From: Nitrosospira lacus
GTDB lineage: Bacteria; Pseudomonadota; Gammaproteobacteria; Burkholderiales; Nitrosomonadaceae
Direction of reading: 5' to 3'
Assembly: GCF_000355765.4 (NCBI RefSeq)
Contig: NZ_CP021106.3
Span: 1-64,000, forward strand
DNA: 64,000 nt
Below the pieces are notes generated by a model, which saw only the letters and a program-made list of their open reading frames with translations, did not search any database and was not told the DNA's origin. Below, piece by piece: positions 39,168 to 48,397 of this stretch; position 1 is the stretch's first letter, and each line of letters starts with the position of its first letter. The position numbers and the translations under genes were made by a program.

Positions 39168-39503
39168 TTATCTTCCCATCCCCATTCCACTCCCGCCTCC
39201 ACCCCCGCTTCCCGCCCTGCCGGAACCGACGTTAACCACGCCGCCCGACAGCGCCGGCCTGGGATTGACGAATGATTCGCGGTAGTTATCCAGAGCCGCG
39301 TCGCCGGCCTGACCGTCGATCCCCTGCACGGGGTCCTTGCGCGAGGGTTCCGGGTTGGCAGTCTGCTGGGTGCGGGCAATAGCTACGGAACTGCCGAATT
39401 GCGCGTCCAACCTTGGGGTGATCGGCACACAGGCCGTCGTCAAAATTGCGATCAGAATCACAGGCAGCCTTCCCGGGATATTCTTCAGTGATGTCGTTTT
39501 CAT
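39168..39503 (-). CDS. Small Tad-locus lipoprotein
   Basis: A 111-residue protein with a lipoprotein signal (GRLPVILIAILTTAC, Cys25) and an acidic middle with ANPEPSRKDPVQGIDGQAGD, then YRESFVNP. The tail is almost all Gly, Ser and Met. Small lipoproteins with this kind of GIDG motif occur next to the secretin gene in many Tad loci, where they may serve the role of RcpB/CpaD. Its place between rcpA and tadG supports this. The exact family name is uncertain. Confidence 0.7.
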   Translation of the reverse strand: MKTTSLKNIPGRLPVILIAILTTACVPITPRLDAQFGSSVAIARTQQTANPEPSRKDPVQGIDGQAGDAALDNYRESFVNPRPALSGGVVNVGSGRAGSGGGGGSGMGMGR

Positions 39504-39516
39504 ATTTTCCGTCTCC

Positions 39517-41145
39517 TTATTTCATCTGAAAGCCGCCGGCATTCGCGGGATTGGCCGAGGGTTCTGCCTGAGGTTGAGCCCCTGTACCGGGTATTTCTTT
39601 TGCGGGCAGTTCTTTGGGTGAACCTTCCATTTTCCCGTCTATCAGGAACTCTGGCCGGCTGGGCGGGACGAAATTGTCTATCGGTAGTTGGTAAACGGGC
39701 TGTAATGGTTTTACCAGGCGCGGTGTCACCACGATCATGAGCTCCGTCTTGTCCGTCTGAAAATCGCTGCTGCGGAACAGCGCGCCAAGTATCGGCAGTT
39801 CCCCCAGTACCGGAAAACGCTTGGCATGCTCCTTGATGTTGTCCTGCAACAATCCGCCGACAGCGAGCGACTGCCCGTCCCGCAACTGCACCGTTGTCGA
39901 TATGCGCCGGGTGGTGAAGGTCGGCACCGCCAGCACGCCACCGAGGCCAGTCGTGGCTATGGTGTTGAAGCTGACCAGTTCCGTCACTTCCGGGGATACT
40001 ACGAGGTTGATCCGGCCCTCCTCGAGTACTGTTGGCGTAAACTTCAACCCCACGCCGAATTGCCTGGACTGGAGGGTGACCACGCCGGCAAACTGGGGGA
40101 CGGGAATCATGACTTCGCCGCCCACAAGGAAGCTGGCCTCCTGGCCACTGATTGCCACGATAGTGGGTTCGGCCAGAATCTTTATCAGGTCGTCCTTTTT
40201 CTCGGCATCGATGAGAAAGGAGTCACCCGTATTCGGAGTACCCAGGGACTGGAATAGCTGTCCGGGCGCACCGCCAATGATGCCGGTCATGATCTGCGTA
40301 AATGCGCTTCCGGCTTTTCTGGCCGCTCTCTGAAAATCAAAACCAAGTTTTTCCGCAACCGTCCGGTTGATCTCAACTATTTTCACTTCCAGCATGACCT
40401 GCTGGTTGCTGCCTACCTGAAGAAGATTGATCACCTGAACACTGCCCAACCCCTGGCCGGCACCCGGTGATTCACCACCTTGCCCCCCTCCTTGCATACC
40501 CGCTCCTTGCGTGCCGGCACGTTGCCCTCCCTGGGTGCCGGACGAGGCGCGCACATAAGCATCCGCCAGCGCCACCGCCCGATCCGCCTTGAGCGTATCG
40601 GATACCGTGCCGGACATCGCGAGGGAATCCCCTGCCGCGCTTACCCGGATATTTTTCTCACCAGGCAAGAGTTCCTGCAACTTGCTTTGCAGGGCGGCTG
40701 CGTCCATGATGACGGTCACGTCGATGACAGCAGCCTGCCCCCCCCGGGTCCACAGGATGATATTGGTTGTCCCGATGGATTTGCCCAGCACATAGATCTC
40801 GCCCGGACTAATCAGTGTCACATCGGCGACCTCGGGATTCCCCACCGATAGACGTGTGACCGGCGCCGACATTTTAAGCAGGGCAGATTTGCCCAATGTC
40901 ACATTCATGCTGGAGATGCCCACCAGCAAGCCCTCGGCCGGTTTCGCTGCAACCACCTGGGCTGTCGCAACCGGAACCCCAGTCGTCAGCGCCGCAACGG
41001 CACATATCGCCATTGCAGCGAGAAGTAATGGCAATGAGTGGAGCGGGCCACCCCCCGGGAGTAAATCTGAATTGACGGTTCGCGAGAAAAGGTGTCTTTC
41101 CGCAGGGGGGACAGGATAGCTGTCCATGGATTGTCGCGGCTTCAT
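39517..41145 (-). CDS. rcpA: Outer-membrane secretin RcpA/CpaC
   Basis: The 542-residue secretin forms the outer-membrane pore of the Flp pilus. A signal/hydrophobic segment is near residue 40-60. A BON-like/N-domain region contains SVGNPEVADVTLISPGEIYV and TNIILWTRGGQ. The secretin core is at about 260-475 with VEINRTVAEKLGFDF, VPQFAGVVTLQSRQFGVGLK and LRDGQSLAVGGLL. It starts 4 bases within the end of rcpC, so the genes are coupled. Confidence 0.93.
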   Translation of the reverse strand: MKPRQSMDSYPVPPAERHLFSRTVNSDLLPGGGPLHSLPLLLAAMAICAVAALTTGVPVATAQVVAAKPAEGLLVGISSMNVTLGKSALLKMSAPVTRLSVGNPEVADVTLISPGEIYVLGKSIGTTNIILWTRGGQAAVIDVTVIMDAAALQSKLQELLPGEKNIRVSAAGDSLAMSGTVSDTLKADRAVALADAYVRASSGTQGGQRAGTQGAGMQGGGQGGESPGAGQGLGSVQVINLLQVGSNQQVMLEVKIVEINRTVAEKLGFDFQRAARKAGSAFTQIMTGIIGGAPGQLFQSLGTPNTGDSFLIDAEKKDDLIKILAEPTIVAISGQEASFLVGGEVMIPVPQFAGVVTLQSRQFGVGLKFTPTVLEEGRINLVVSPEVTELVSFNTIATTGLGGVLAVPTFTTRRISTTVQLRDGQSLAVGGLLQDNIKEHAKRFPVLGELPILGALFRSSDFQTDKTELMIVVTPRLVKPLQPVYQLPIDNFVPPSRPEFLIDGKMEGSPKELPAKEIPGTGAQPQAEPSANPANAGGFQMK

Positions 41146-41951
41146 CTGATCTCCTTCGGCGCCAGTATTGTTTCGGTTTTCTGAATGCCTCGGATGATTT
41201 CGATCGTCGGCTTCGGTGCAGCGGGTTTGCCCCGGTAAGCGGGTGCTGTTCCGGTTTCGACACTCAGCCTCAGCAGATCTTTGGTGCGCACTCCGTCCGT
41301 CGTGCCCGGGCTCTTATCGATCTGGTTGCGCAGCACCAGCGACAGCGTACCGATGCTGCGCGCGAGATCGAGTTTTTCTGCTTCCTCCGGGGTCACTTCC
41401 AGCGTGACGGCGGTTACCGCCTTGGGCTTGGTTTCGTCGCGACCGAGATCCTGGCCCACTGCCAACACCAGAATGCGCTCCAGCACGATCTTGGAGATGG
41501 GTTTATCACTTTCGTCCTTCGCGTTTACCAGAATGTCCACATTGTTTCCCGGCAAAGCTAATCCGGCGAGGCCGATGACCTCATTCACTTTCACGGTAAT
41601 GGCGCGCTTGCCCTCCGTAATCACGCCGGATAATCCGCCCATGGCGCCCTCCGGCGCCAGTTTGGATTCCATCAGCGGTTCACCGCGCACCAGATTGATT
41701 TTGACTACACGGGAAGCGAGCAGCTTCGCATCCTCGAACGATCCCGGAGGCATGCTGGCGCGTGGCCAATCCGTCGACTGCAGCATATCCGGGGTCAGCG
41801 ATGTGCCGACATCAATGTCCCGCGAAGCGGTAATAACCTTGGATGCATCCACACTCGCCCGATCGACGACCCATTTACCCGCCACCACGACGGCAGCCAG
41901 ACCCAACAGCAGCGAGATCACGATCATCCATATGGCTCTTACATTCTTCAT
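41142..41951 (-). CDS. rcpC: Pilus assembly protein RcpC/CpaB
   Basis: A 269-residue protein with an N-terminal membrane helix (IWMIVISLLLGLAAVVVAG) and a SAF domain (VITASRDIDVGTSLTPDMLQ), then a CpaB-type RcpC domain with RAITVKVNEVIGLAGLALPG and NNVDILVNAKDESDKP. CpaB is thought to bind peptidoglycan and support the secretin. It overlaps rcpA by 4 bases. Confidence 0.92.
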   Translation of the reverse strand: MKNVRAIWMIVISLLLGLAAVVVAGKWVVDRASVDASKVITASRDIDVGTSLTPDMLQSTDWPRASMPPGSFEDAKLLASRVVKINLVRGEPLMESKLAPEGAMGGLSGVITEGKRAITVKVNEVIGLAGLALPGNNVDILVNAKDESDKPISKIVLERILVLAVGQDLGRDETKPKAVTAVTLEVTPEEAEKLDLARSIGTLSLVLRNQIDKSPGTTDGVRTKDLLRLSVETGTAPAYRGKPAAPKPTIEIIRGIQKTETILAPKEIR

Positions 41952-42068
41952 TTAATCATTCCTTTTTGCCGACTGTTATCCCAGACTATGCGGCATTCGA
42001 TTATTCTTACAGTCCGATCACTCAGCTCAATAAACCCGATTAATCTATTAATGTGTATCTGCAGCTGG

Positions 42069-42629
42069 TCATCCGCCCCATTGGGCAACGGCCAGATACA
42101 CCAACGTTCCGGTTGCGATCGCCACGCCATAAGGTAGCTTGCCCATGGATTCCGCGGCGTCTGCGGCAGACCCTGGGAGATAGCCGGTCATGGGACGACT
42201 CTCCAGTGAACTCCCAGCCGCGCGGGTGAACAGCATCATCGTGAGTTTGCGCAACAGTCTGTGCAGCGTGCCCTGACGCCACGCAATCCCCAACGCCAGC
42301 ACCCCGCCCGCAAGCAGTACGCACAGCAATGCGCCACTCACACCACGCGCGCCCAGAAAGGCGCCAGTCATGGCCATGAGTTTCACGTCCCCCGCAGCCA
42401 TGGCGCGCAGGAGGTAAAGTGGCAGCAACAGCACCAGACCCATTCCCAGCCCCGCCAGGGAATCGAGAACTCCCAGTCCCCCCATTTCCTGGGGCAGCAA
42501 GGCATTCGACAGCACCCCTGCAACCGTGCCCGGAAAAACCAGGGCGTTCGGAATTCGGCGGCTGCGGATATCGTGCCAAGCTGCGACAAGCAGCAGTGGC
42601 AGCAAAAACCCTGTGTTTAATGAATACAT
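42069..42629 (-). CDS. tadV: Prepilin peptidase TadV/CpaA
   Basis: A 186-residue A24-family aspartic membrane protease that trims Flp prepilin. Both catalytic Asp are visible: in AWHDIRSRRIPNALV and in AAGDVKLMAMTGAFLG. Six hydrophobic stretches run through the protein; the last third is longer than in minimal CpaA. The gene lies between flp and rcpC, as in most Tad loci. Confidence 0.92.
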   Translation of the reverse strand: MYSLNTGFLLPLLLVAAWHDIRSRRIPNALVFPGTVAGVLSNALLPQEMGGLGVLDSLAGLGMGLVLLLPLYLLRAMAAGDVKLMAMTGAFLGARGVSGALLCVLLAGGVLALGIAWRQGTLHRLLRKLTMMLFTRAAGSSLESRPMTGYLPGSAADAAESMGKLPYGVAIATGTLVYLAVAQWGG

Positions 42630-42745
42630 TTGATCATTTCGCTTAACGCCGCCCGGCCAAGCGACCGGGCGGCATATAAAACTTCAATTCCGACTGCCAG
42701 GGCGATTAAAGAAAACCACGCACTTGGCAATCGTTGAAGGTTTTT

Positions 42746-42928
42746 TTACAGTGCCGTCGAGAGTGCAGTGGTAATAGCAGTAAACACGGCAACCAACTGA
42801 GGCCCAAGCAATTGCAGTGCACCAATAATAAACACCGCGATCAGAGCTGCGATCAGTCCATACTCAATGGCGGTCACGCCTTCTTCGTCGTTCAGAAACT
42901 GTTTTACATCTTGTACAATTTTGTTCAT
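42746..42928 (-). CDS. flp: Flp pilin
   Basis: The 60-residue major pilin subunit. The leader MNKIVQDVKQFLNDEEG ends at Gly17; cleavage there by TadV gives a mature protein starting VTAIEYGLIAALIAV with the conserved Glu at position 5. The remainder is one hydrophobic helix and a short tail. AAGGAAA lies a few bases before the ATG. First gene of the Tad locus, 117 bases from tadV. Confidence 0.97.
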   Translation of the reverse strand: MNKIVQDVKQFLNDEEGVTAIEYGLIAALIAVFIIGALQLLGPQLVAVFTAITTALSTAL

Positions 42929-43048
42929 GATGCTTTTCCTTGTTTATGTCGTTAAAATAAAATTCCACCAGAATATGGCGGAGACTGCTTTCCCAAATAT
43001 TACGATTTCATTTTAGGAAATCTGCAAGCGCCTCGTCTATCGTACGGT

Positions 43049-43093
43049 GGTACAGGCTGTACCAAGGTACCAGTTACTTCATAAGGTACTGGT
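43049..43093. repeat. Cluster of GGTAC inverted repeats between flp and bioA
   Basis: GGTACAGGCTGTACC at 43049-43063 is a near-perfect palindrome. It is followed by GGTACC at 43066-43071 and by a TACCAGT/TACTGGT pair (43068-43074 and 43087-43093). It could be an operator or a folded leader. The rest of the 42929-43396 gap shows AT-rich leader sequence but no clear gene. Confidence 0.4.
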
Positions 43094-43396
43094 GCACGTA
43101 TGCCGGTGGATTGCTGGACGTGGGCGCACCACATCAACACTCACCGCACCCCCACGATCTTCTCCCTCGAAATCTTCATGCGGTTTATCTAGTCTGCCTA
43201 CCATGACGCTCCCGATTGCGCGGTGTTGAAATGATTATCGATGGAATAATGTACCGACCGTGCGAGGAATAAACGGGAAAAAGCGCGCTATTTCGGGAAT
43301 TTGATGCAGATGCGAAAAAAACGGCGAAATATGAATTGGTCGGGTGCTTTTGCAGTCGATTTCCTTTAATTCCGACAGGCTGCTAATATTAGATCG

Positions 43397-44707
43397 ATGA
43401 ACAATAAATACCTGATGGAACGCAGCTTAAAGACCGTCTGGCACCCCTGCACCCAGATGAAACAACACGAGGTGCTGCCACTCGTTCCCATAGCCCGCGG
43501 GGAAGGCGCGTGGCTTTATGGCTTCCAAGGCGAACGCTACCTTGACGCCATCGGTTCCTGGTGGGTCAATCTGTTTGGTCATACCAATCCGCGCATCAAT
43601 GCCGCCATCCGCGAGCAGCTCGATAAACTGGAGCATGTCATGCTCGCGGGTTTCACCCATGAACCCGTGATCGAATTATCGGAACGCCTGGGCAATCTCG
43701 TATCGGGCAAGCTCGGCCATTGCTTCTATGGCAGCGATGGCGCATCCGCGATAGAAATCGCATTGAAAATGAGTTTCCATTACTGGCACAATAGCGGTCA
43801 TCCGGAAAAAAATGATTTTGTCAGCCTGCAAAATGGCTATCACGGTGAAACACTGGGTACACTGTCAGTGACCGATGTGGCACTGTTCAGGGATACCTAC
43901 GCTCCGCTGTTGCGCCACAGCGCGCACGTTCTTACCCCGGACTGGCGCTATGCGGCGGCGGGAGAGTCCGCCGAAGACTATACCCAACGTGCCGCGGCCG
44001 CGCTGGAAGCGCATCTCGCGCAACACCATGCCGAAACCGCGGCACTCATTGTCGAGCCGCTGGTGCAGGGCGCGGCGGGCATGGGCATGTATCATCCCGA
44101 TTATCTGAAGCTTGCGAGACAGATATGCGATAAATACCGGGTACATCTGATCGCCGACGAAATCGCGGTCGGCTTTGGCAGGACCGGCACCATGTTTGCC
44201 TGCGAACAGGCCCATATCACACCGGATTTTTTGTGCCTGGCAAAAGGCTTGAGCGGCGGCTATCTGCCCTTATCCGTAGTGATGACTACGGATTCGATAT
44301 ACCAGGCGTTTTATCACGACGAAACCACGCACGGCTTCCTGCATTCCCATACCCACGCAGGCAATGCACTTGCCTGCCGTGCCGCGCTGGCTACGCTAGA
44401 TATTTTCGAGCATGACGATATCATTAATACTAACCGTGTTAAAGCAAATTATCTCAATCATGCGGTACAGCCGATCGCATCCCATCCCACGGTCAAGAAT
44501 TTTAGAAACTGCGGAATGATATGGGCATTCGAAGTGGAAACCAATGACCCTGCTTTTGCCGGGAGATTCTTCCAGGCAGCACTTGCGCAGGAATTGGTGC
44601 TGCGCCCGCTGGGAAACACTGTTTATTTCATGCCGCCGTATATCATTAATGAGCAGGAAATGGATTTGCTGGCAGCGGGTACTTTGCGGGCGCTTGATTC
44701 ATGTTGA
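43397..44707 (+). CDS. bioA: Adenosylmethionine-8-amino-7-oxononanoate aminotransferase
   Basis: BioA makes 7,8-diaminopelargonate in biotin synthesis, using S-adenosylmethionine as amino donor. The 436 residues have the BioA N-terminus (VWHPCTQMKQHEVLPLVPIA), the DAIGSWWVNLFGH block, HYWHNSGH, the PLP-lysine region LCLAKGLSGGYLPLS and TTHGFLHSHTHAGNALAC. Other bio genes are not in the window. It begins a three-gene run with the RNase and PBP4 genes. Confidence 0.95.
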   Translation: MNNKYLMERSLKTVWHPCTQMKQHEVLPLVPIARGEGAWLYGFQGERYLDAIGSWWVNLFGHTNPRINAAIREQLDKLEHVMLAGFTHEPVIELSERLGNLVSGKLGHCFYGSDGASAIEIALKMSFHYWHNSGHPEKNDFVSLQNGYHGETLGTLSVTDVALFRDTYAPLLRHSAHVLTPDWRYAAAGESAEDYTQRAAAALEAHLAQHHAETAALIVEPLVQGAAGMGMYHPDYLKLARQICDKYRVHLIADEIAVGFGRTGTMFACEQAHITPDFLCLAKGLSGGYLPLSVVMTTDSIYQAFYHDETTHGFLHSHTHAGNALACRAALATLDIFEHDDIINTNRVKANYLNHAVQPIASHPTVKNFRNCGMIWAFEVETNDPAFAGRFFQAALAQELVLRPLGNTVYFMPPYIINEQEMDLLAAGTLRALDSC

Positions 44708-44729
44708 CCATCTGCGCACGCCGCAATTC

Positions 44730-46142
44730 ATGCAGCTTACTTTTCTAGGCGCAGCCGGCGAAGTCACCGGCTCGCGCTATCTGATCGAAACCCGCGATAT
44801 ACGCTTTCTGGTTGACTGCGGCATGTTCCAGGGCGGGCGCGAAGCGGAGCGAAAAAATCGTGGAGCGTTTGGTTTCAGCCCTGAGACGCTCGATTTCGTC
44901 CTGCTGACTCACGCCCATATCGATCACTCCGGACTGCTGCCTCGGCTTGGTGCACTGGGTTTCAGAGGGCCGGTGTACACCACGACCGCGACCGCCGACC
45001 TGCTCAAGGTGTTGCTCAGGGATAGCGCGCATATCCAGGAAAAAGAAGCCGAGTGGCAAAATAAGGCGCACTACCACGAGCAGCACAAATCACACCGTTC
45101 GCTTCACGAAACCGCCCCGCTTTATACCGTGACCCAGGCAACTGATTTTCTCAGACAGATCAGAAATATCGAATACGACACGGAGATCACACCTCATCGG
45201 TCAGTACGCTGCATCTTCCGCGATGCCGGGCACATCCTGGGCTCCGCCATCATCGAGGTATGGGTAGAGTCCGGCACCGGGCATAAGAAACTGGTGTTCT
45301 CCGGCGATCTGGGTCAGCCAGGCCATCCCGTCGTGCGCGATCCGACACCTATCCAGGAAGCAGATGTGCTGCTTGTGGAATCAACATACGGCAATCGTTT
45401 GCACCGAAGCATGCCGGACACGCTGGATGAACTGGTTCACGCCATCAGCGATACACTGGAGCGCAAGGGCGGCAACGTTATAGTGCCCGCTTTCGCTGTG
45501 GGGCGAACCCAGGATTTACTGTTTTTGCTGGTCGATCTCTCTCGCCAGAGTAAGCTCGGAAAGATGGGCATTTATGTGGATTCGCCCATGGCGCTGGCAG
45601 CAACCGACATCACGCTGAAGCACATGGGATTACTCGACAAGGAAGCTGCCAGCACGCTGCAGTGGTTGAATAAGAACGGTGAAAAACTGCAGATTCATTT
45701 CGTACAGGATGTCGAGGAATCCATACGGATCAATAGCGTGCGGCATGGCGCAGTTATTATTTCGGCAAGCGGTATGTGCGATGCGGGACGGATCAAGCAT
45801 CACCTCAAGTACAATCTGGGAAGACCCGAATGTAGTATCCTCATTACCGGTTTTCAGGCAGCGGGAACGCTGGGACGGCGCCTGGTGGATGGAGCCAAAT
45901 ACGTGAAAATCTTTGGTGAGGAGGTACCCGTGCGCGCGGATATCTATACCATAGGCGGCCTCTCCGCCCATGCCGATCAAGCTGGCCTGATGGGTTGGTT
46001 GAGTCATTTCCGGGCTGCTCCCCGGCAAACATTCCTGGTTCATGGCGAACCGTTGAATGCCGCAACCCTGGCTGAAGTTATCCAGCGACAATTAAAATGG
46101 AATGTGAGCATCCCGGCGCAATACACATCGGTTACGTTCTGA
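44730..46142 (+). CDS. Metallo-beta-lactamase fold beta-CASP ribonuclease (RNA-specificity domain)
   Basis: A 470-residue protein of the beta-CASP family, similar to bacterial CPSF73-like RNases. I start at MQLTFLGAAGEVTGSRYLIE (44730), 22 bases after the bioA stop, as the upstream frame overlaps bioA. Metal-binding motifs are LLTHAHIDHSGLL, DAGHILGSAIIEV and SGDLGQPG; the beta-CASP part has NVIVPAFAVGRTQDLLF and ISASGMCDAGRIKHHL, and RMMBL-type GGLSAHADQAGL and FLVHGEP end it. It is probably an RNA nuclease of uncharacterised target. Confidence 0.88.
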   Translation: MQLTFLGAAGEVTGSRYLIETRDIRFLVDCGMFQGGREAERKNRGAFGFSPETLDFVLLTHAHIDHSGLLPRLGALGFRGPVYTTTATADLLKVLLRDSAHIQEKEAEWQNKAHYHEQHKSHRSLHETAPLYTVTQATDFLRQIRNIEYDTEITPHRSVRCIFRDAGHILGSAIIEVWVESGTGHKKLVFSGDLGQPGHPVVRDPTPIQEADVLLVESTYGNRLHRSMPDTLDELVHAISDTLERKGGNVIVPAFAVGRTQDLLFLLVDLSRQSKLGKMGIYVDSPMALAATDITLKHMGLLDKEAASTLQWLNKNGEKLQIHFVQDVEESIRINSVRHGAVIISASGMCDAGRIKHHLKYNLGRPECSILITGFQAAGTLGRRLVDGAKYVKIFGEEVPVRADIYTIGGLSAHADQAGLMGWLSHFRAAPRQTFLVHGEPLNAATLAEVIQRQLKWNVSIPAQYTSVTF

Positions 46143-46144
46143 CC

Positions 46145-47674
46145 ATGATTCGACTTATGGAACCTTTGAATAAGTCCTGCGCGGGCGCGAGGTTCCTCAA
46201 AACCGTTTCCCTGTGCATCTCGCTGGCTGCCGCGCCGCTCCCTGCGTTTTCATACAACATGCCGATCGCCGTCGGTCAGGCGCTCAAGCAGGCAGGCATT
46301 CCCGAGTCTGCGGTAGGTATGTATGTTCAGGAAATTGGTGCAGCCAAGCCACTGCTCGCCGTCAATGCCGGCACGGCGATGAATCCCGCGTCGGTAATGA
46401 AGCTGGTCACGACTTTTGCCGGACTGGAACTGCTGGGACCGGCGTATACCTGGAAAACCGAATTATACGCCAGTGGCATGCTTGAAGGCGATACACTGCG
46501 AGGTAATCTGGTGATCAAGGGTTACGGCGACCCCAAGCTGAATCTGGAAAATTTCTGGCTGCTTGTGCGACGCCTGCGTCAGACCGGGTTACGCGAAATT
46601 ACGGGTGACCTGGTGCTGGATAGCAGCCATTTCGATTTGCCCGGCGGCAATCCGGCCGCCTTCGACGGCAAGCCCCACCGTGCATACAATGTGCTTCCCG
46701 AAGCGCTGCTGGTGAACTACCGTACACTGGCGCTACGCCTGATCCCGCAGCCTGCGAGCAAGACCATTCGCGTTGTAGTCGATCCGCCTCTGCCATCACT
46801 GGACCTCAAAAATGGCCTGACGCTTACCAATGGCCCCTGCAATGAATGGCGCGACACGCTCGCCGCCGATATTCGCACTGCCGTCAATGGCGACATCCGC
46901 GTATCAATTGCGCTTAATGGCAGTTATTCCACTGACTGTGACGAAAAGACCTTATATCTCAGCGTGCATGATACCGCCGATTATATCTTCGGCCTGTTCA
47001 GGCAATTATGGGAAGAACAGGGTGGAATATTCCGCGGCAAGGTGCGCACCGGCACGGCTCCGGAAGGAATGACGCCGCTGGAAACCCATCAATCGCCCCC
47101 ACTTGCCGACATCGTTCGGGATATCAACAAATTCAGTAACAACACCGCGGCGCGGCAGCTATATCTCGCATTAGGGCTGACCACGGGACTGACTCCTGGC
47201 TCGTCTCCGAGCATGGCTGCCGGCGACGCAGCAAATGGCCATGACAGGCCGCCCGCAACGCTCGCCAAATCGGATATGGCCCTACGGCGCTGGCTTACGT
47301 CCAAACGGCTCAGTTTTCCTGAATTGGTTATCGAAAACGGCTCGGGGCTATCACGCAATGAGCGCATCAGTACCGGTCACCTGGGGGCACTTTTGCTGGC
47401 GGCGTTCCAGAGCCCGGTCATGCCCGAATTCATTTCCTCCCTGCCGATCGCAGCGGTGGATGGAACCATGAAGAAGCGCCTGAATGGCAGCGCTACCGCG
47501 GGACAGGCCCATATCAAGACCGGTTTTCTGGATGGCGTGAGAACCATGGCAGGTTATGTGCTCGATAAATCCGGCAGGCGCGTAGCTGTGGTCATGTTCA
47601 TCAATCATCCAAAATCGGGAATTGCGCAACCAGCAATGGATGCGCTGCTGCATTGGGCTTATGAAAGACCATGA
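46145..47674 (+). CDS. dacB: D-alanyl-D-alanine carboxypeptidase / endopeptidase (PBP4)
   Basis: PBP4 trims and cuts peptidoglycan cross-links in the periplasm. I start at 46145 (MIRLMEPLNKSCAGARF), two bases after the RNase stop; 509 residues. A signal peptide follows (KTVSLCISLAAAPLPAFS). Active-site motifs are SVMK in NPASVMKLVTTFAG, SNN in KFSNNTAARQLYL and KTG in AHIKTGFLDGVRTMAG. The first codons after the start lie within a family 2 repeat fragment, so the signal-peptide N-terminus seems partly repeat-derived; ATG 46157 is an alternative start. Confidence 0.92.
   Translation: MIRLMEPLNKSCAGARFLKTVSLCISLAAAPLPAFSYNMPIAVGQALKQAGIPESAVGMYVQEIGAAKPLLAVNAGTAMNPASVMKLVTTFAGLELLGPAYTWKTELYASGMLEGDTLRGNLVIKGYGDPKLNLENFWLLVRRLRQTGLREITGDLVLDSSHFDLPGGNPAAFDGKPHRAYNVLPEALLVNYRTLALRLIPQPASKTIRVVVDPPLPSLDLKNGLTLTNGPCNEWRDTLAADIRTAVNGDIRVSIALNGSYSTDCDEKTLYLSVHDTADYIFGLFRQLWEEQGGIFRGKVRTGTAPEGMTPLETHQSPPLADIVRDINKFSNNTAARQLYLALGLTTGLTPGSSPSMAAGDAANGHDRPPATLAKSDMALRRWLTSKRLSFPELVIENGSGLSRNERISTGHLGALLLAAFQSPVMPEFISSLPIAAVDGTMKKRLNGSATAGQAHIKTGFLDGVRTMAGYVLDKSGRRVAVVMFINHPKSGIAQPAMDALLHWAYERP
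46159..46197. repeat. Family 2 repeat fragment inside the 5' end of dacB
   Basis: GGAACCTTTGAATAAGTCC differs by one base from the family 2 end. Thirteen bases later AGGTTCC pairs with its first seven bases. In frame it encodes EPLNKSCAGARFL, the start of the dacB signal region. Confidence 0.5.
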
Positions 47675-47749
47675 CAAACTAAAGATAAGTTATTGGCGCT
47701 CACCATGACCCATTCCCTACCTGCGCCGGCTTGACACTAAGGCTCGACG

Positions 47750-47932
47750 CAAGCGGTGTAATCTGGCGGTTAAGCGCGAGCACCTGGCATTGCAGAGTAG
47801 GCCTAACGAAGTGTGGACTTTCTTGGTTTGGTTCTGCCGGAAAAATATGAATACCGGCCAAGTAGCAGGGTGGGGCTATAAGATCGGCAACGCTTGCGCT
47901 TCACTCCGCTCCTTTGAATAGCCCGACCTGGG
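47750..47932 (+). pseudogene. Possible transposase (DDE integrase) remnant
   Basis: One frame reads KREHLALQSRPNEVWTFL, WFCRKN, before a stop. RPNEVW followed by an aromatic block resembles the start of the catalytic domain in IS481- or IS3-type transposases. The DDE motif and the rest of the gene are missing. Weak evidence; it may be chance. Confidence 0.25.
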
Positions 47933-48111
47933 CACACTGGGTGGTACTTGAACTTTCTCGTCTATAGTCTATAAAAATACACAGGTGGGTTTCTTACGTC
48001 AGACGTACTGTCGAAATGATGAAAACACTCATCGGACGACAAATGGAAACCCCATTTCAGCGGCCAGGATCTGTCACGGTCACTGGGTTTCACTGGTGAT
48101 CAGATTCATGG

Positions 48112-48335
48112 TGCTAAGAACCGAAATTGGTACACTGATGAGCATCACAATTCTTATGGAAGCTGATATCGGAGAGACTCGTTTCAATGCTCTGCTCCCT
48201 GATATAAATATCCCAAGTGAGCAGGAGGTATCCATCCGGACCCAGGATATTACAAACCCGCACAAATTCTGTGTCGTTCCGATGAGTGTACAGGGGAATT
48301 CTTATACTGCGACACGCCTGAACGGCTGCACCTAG
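48112..48335 (+). CDS. Possible small unknown protein
   Basis: A short frame (MVLRTEIGTLMSITILMEAD, then GETRFNALLPDIN and NPHKFCVVPMSVQG) ends at a TAG at 48333-48335. It has no recognisable domain and no strong ribosome-binding site. It lies in the otherwise gene-free 47675-48397 stretch. The amino-acid mix is protein-like but I cannot support a function. Confidence 0.2.
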
Positions 48336-48397
48336 CGGATATTCTTCTAGACCGGAACAGGCAAAACTGGGAGCCCTGAGGGAGAATAAGCCAAGCC

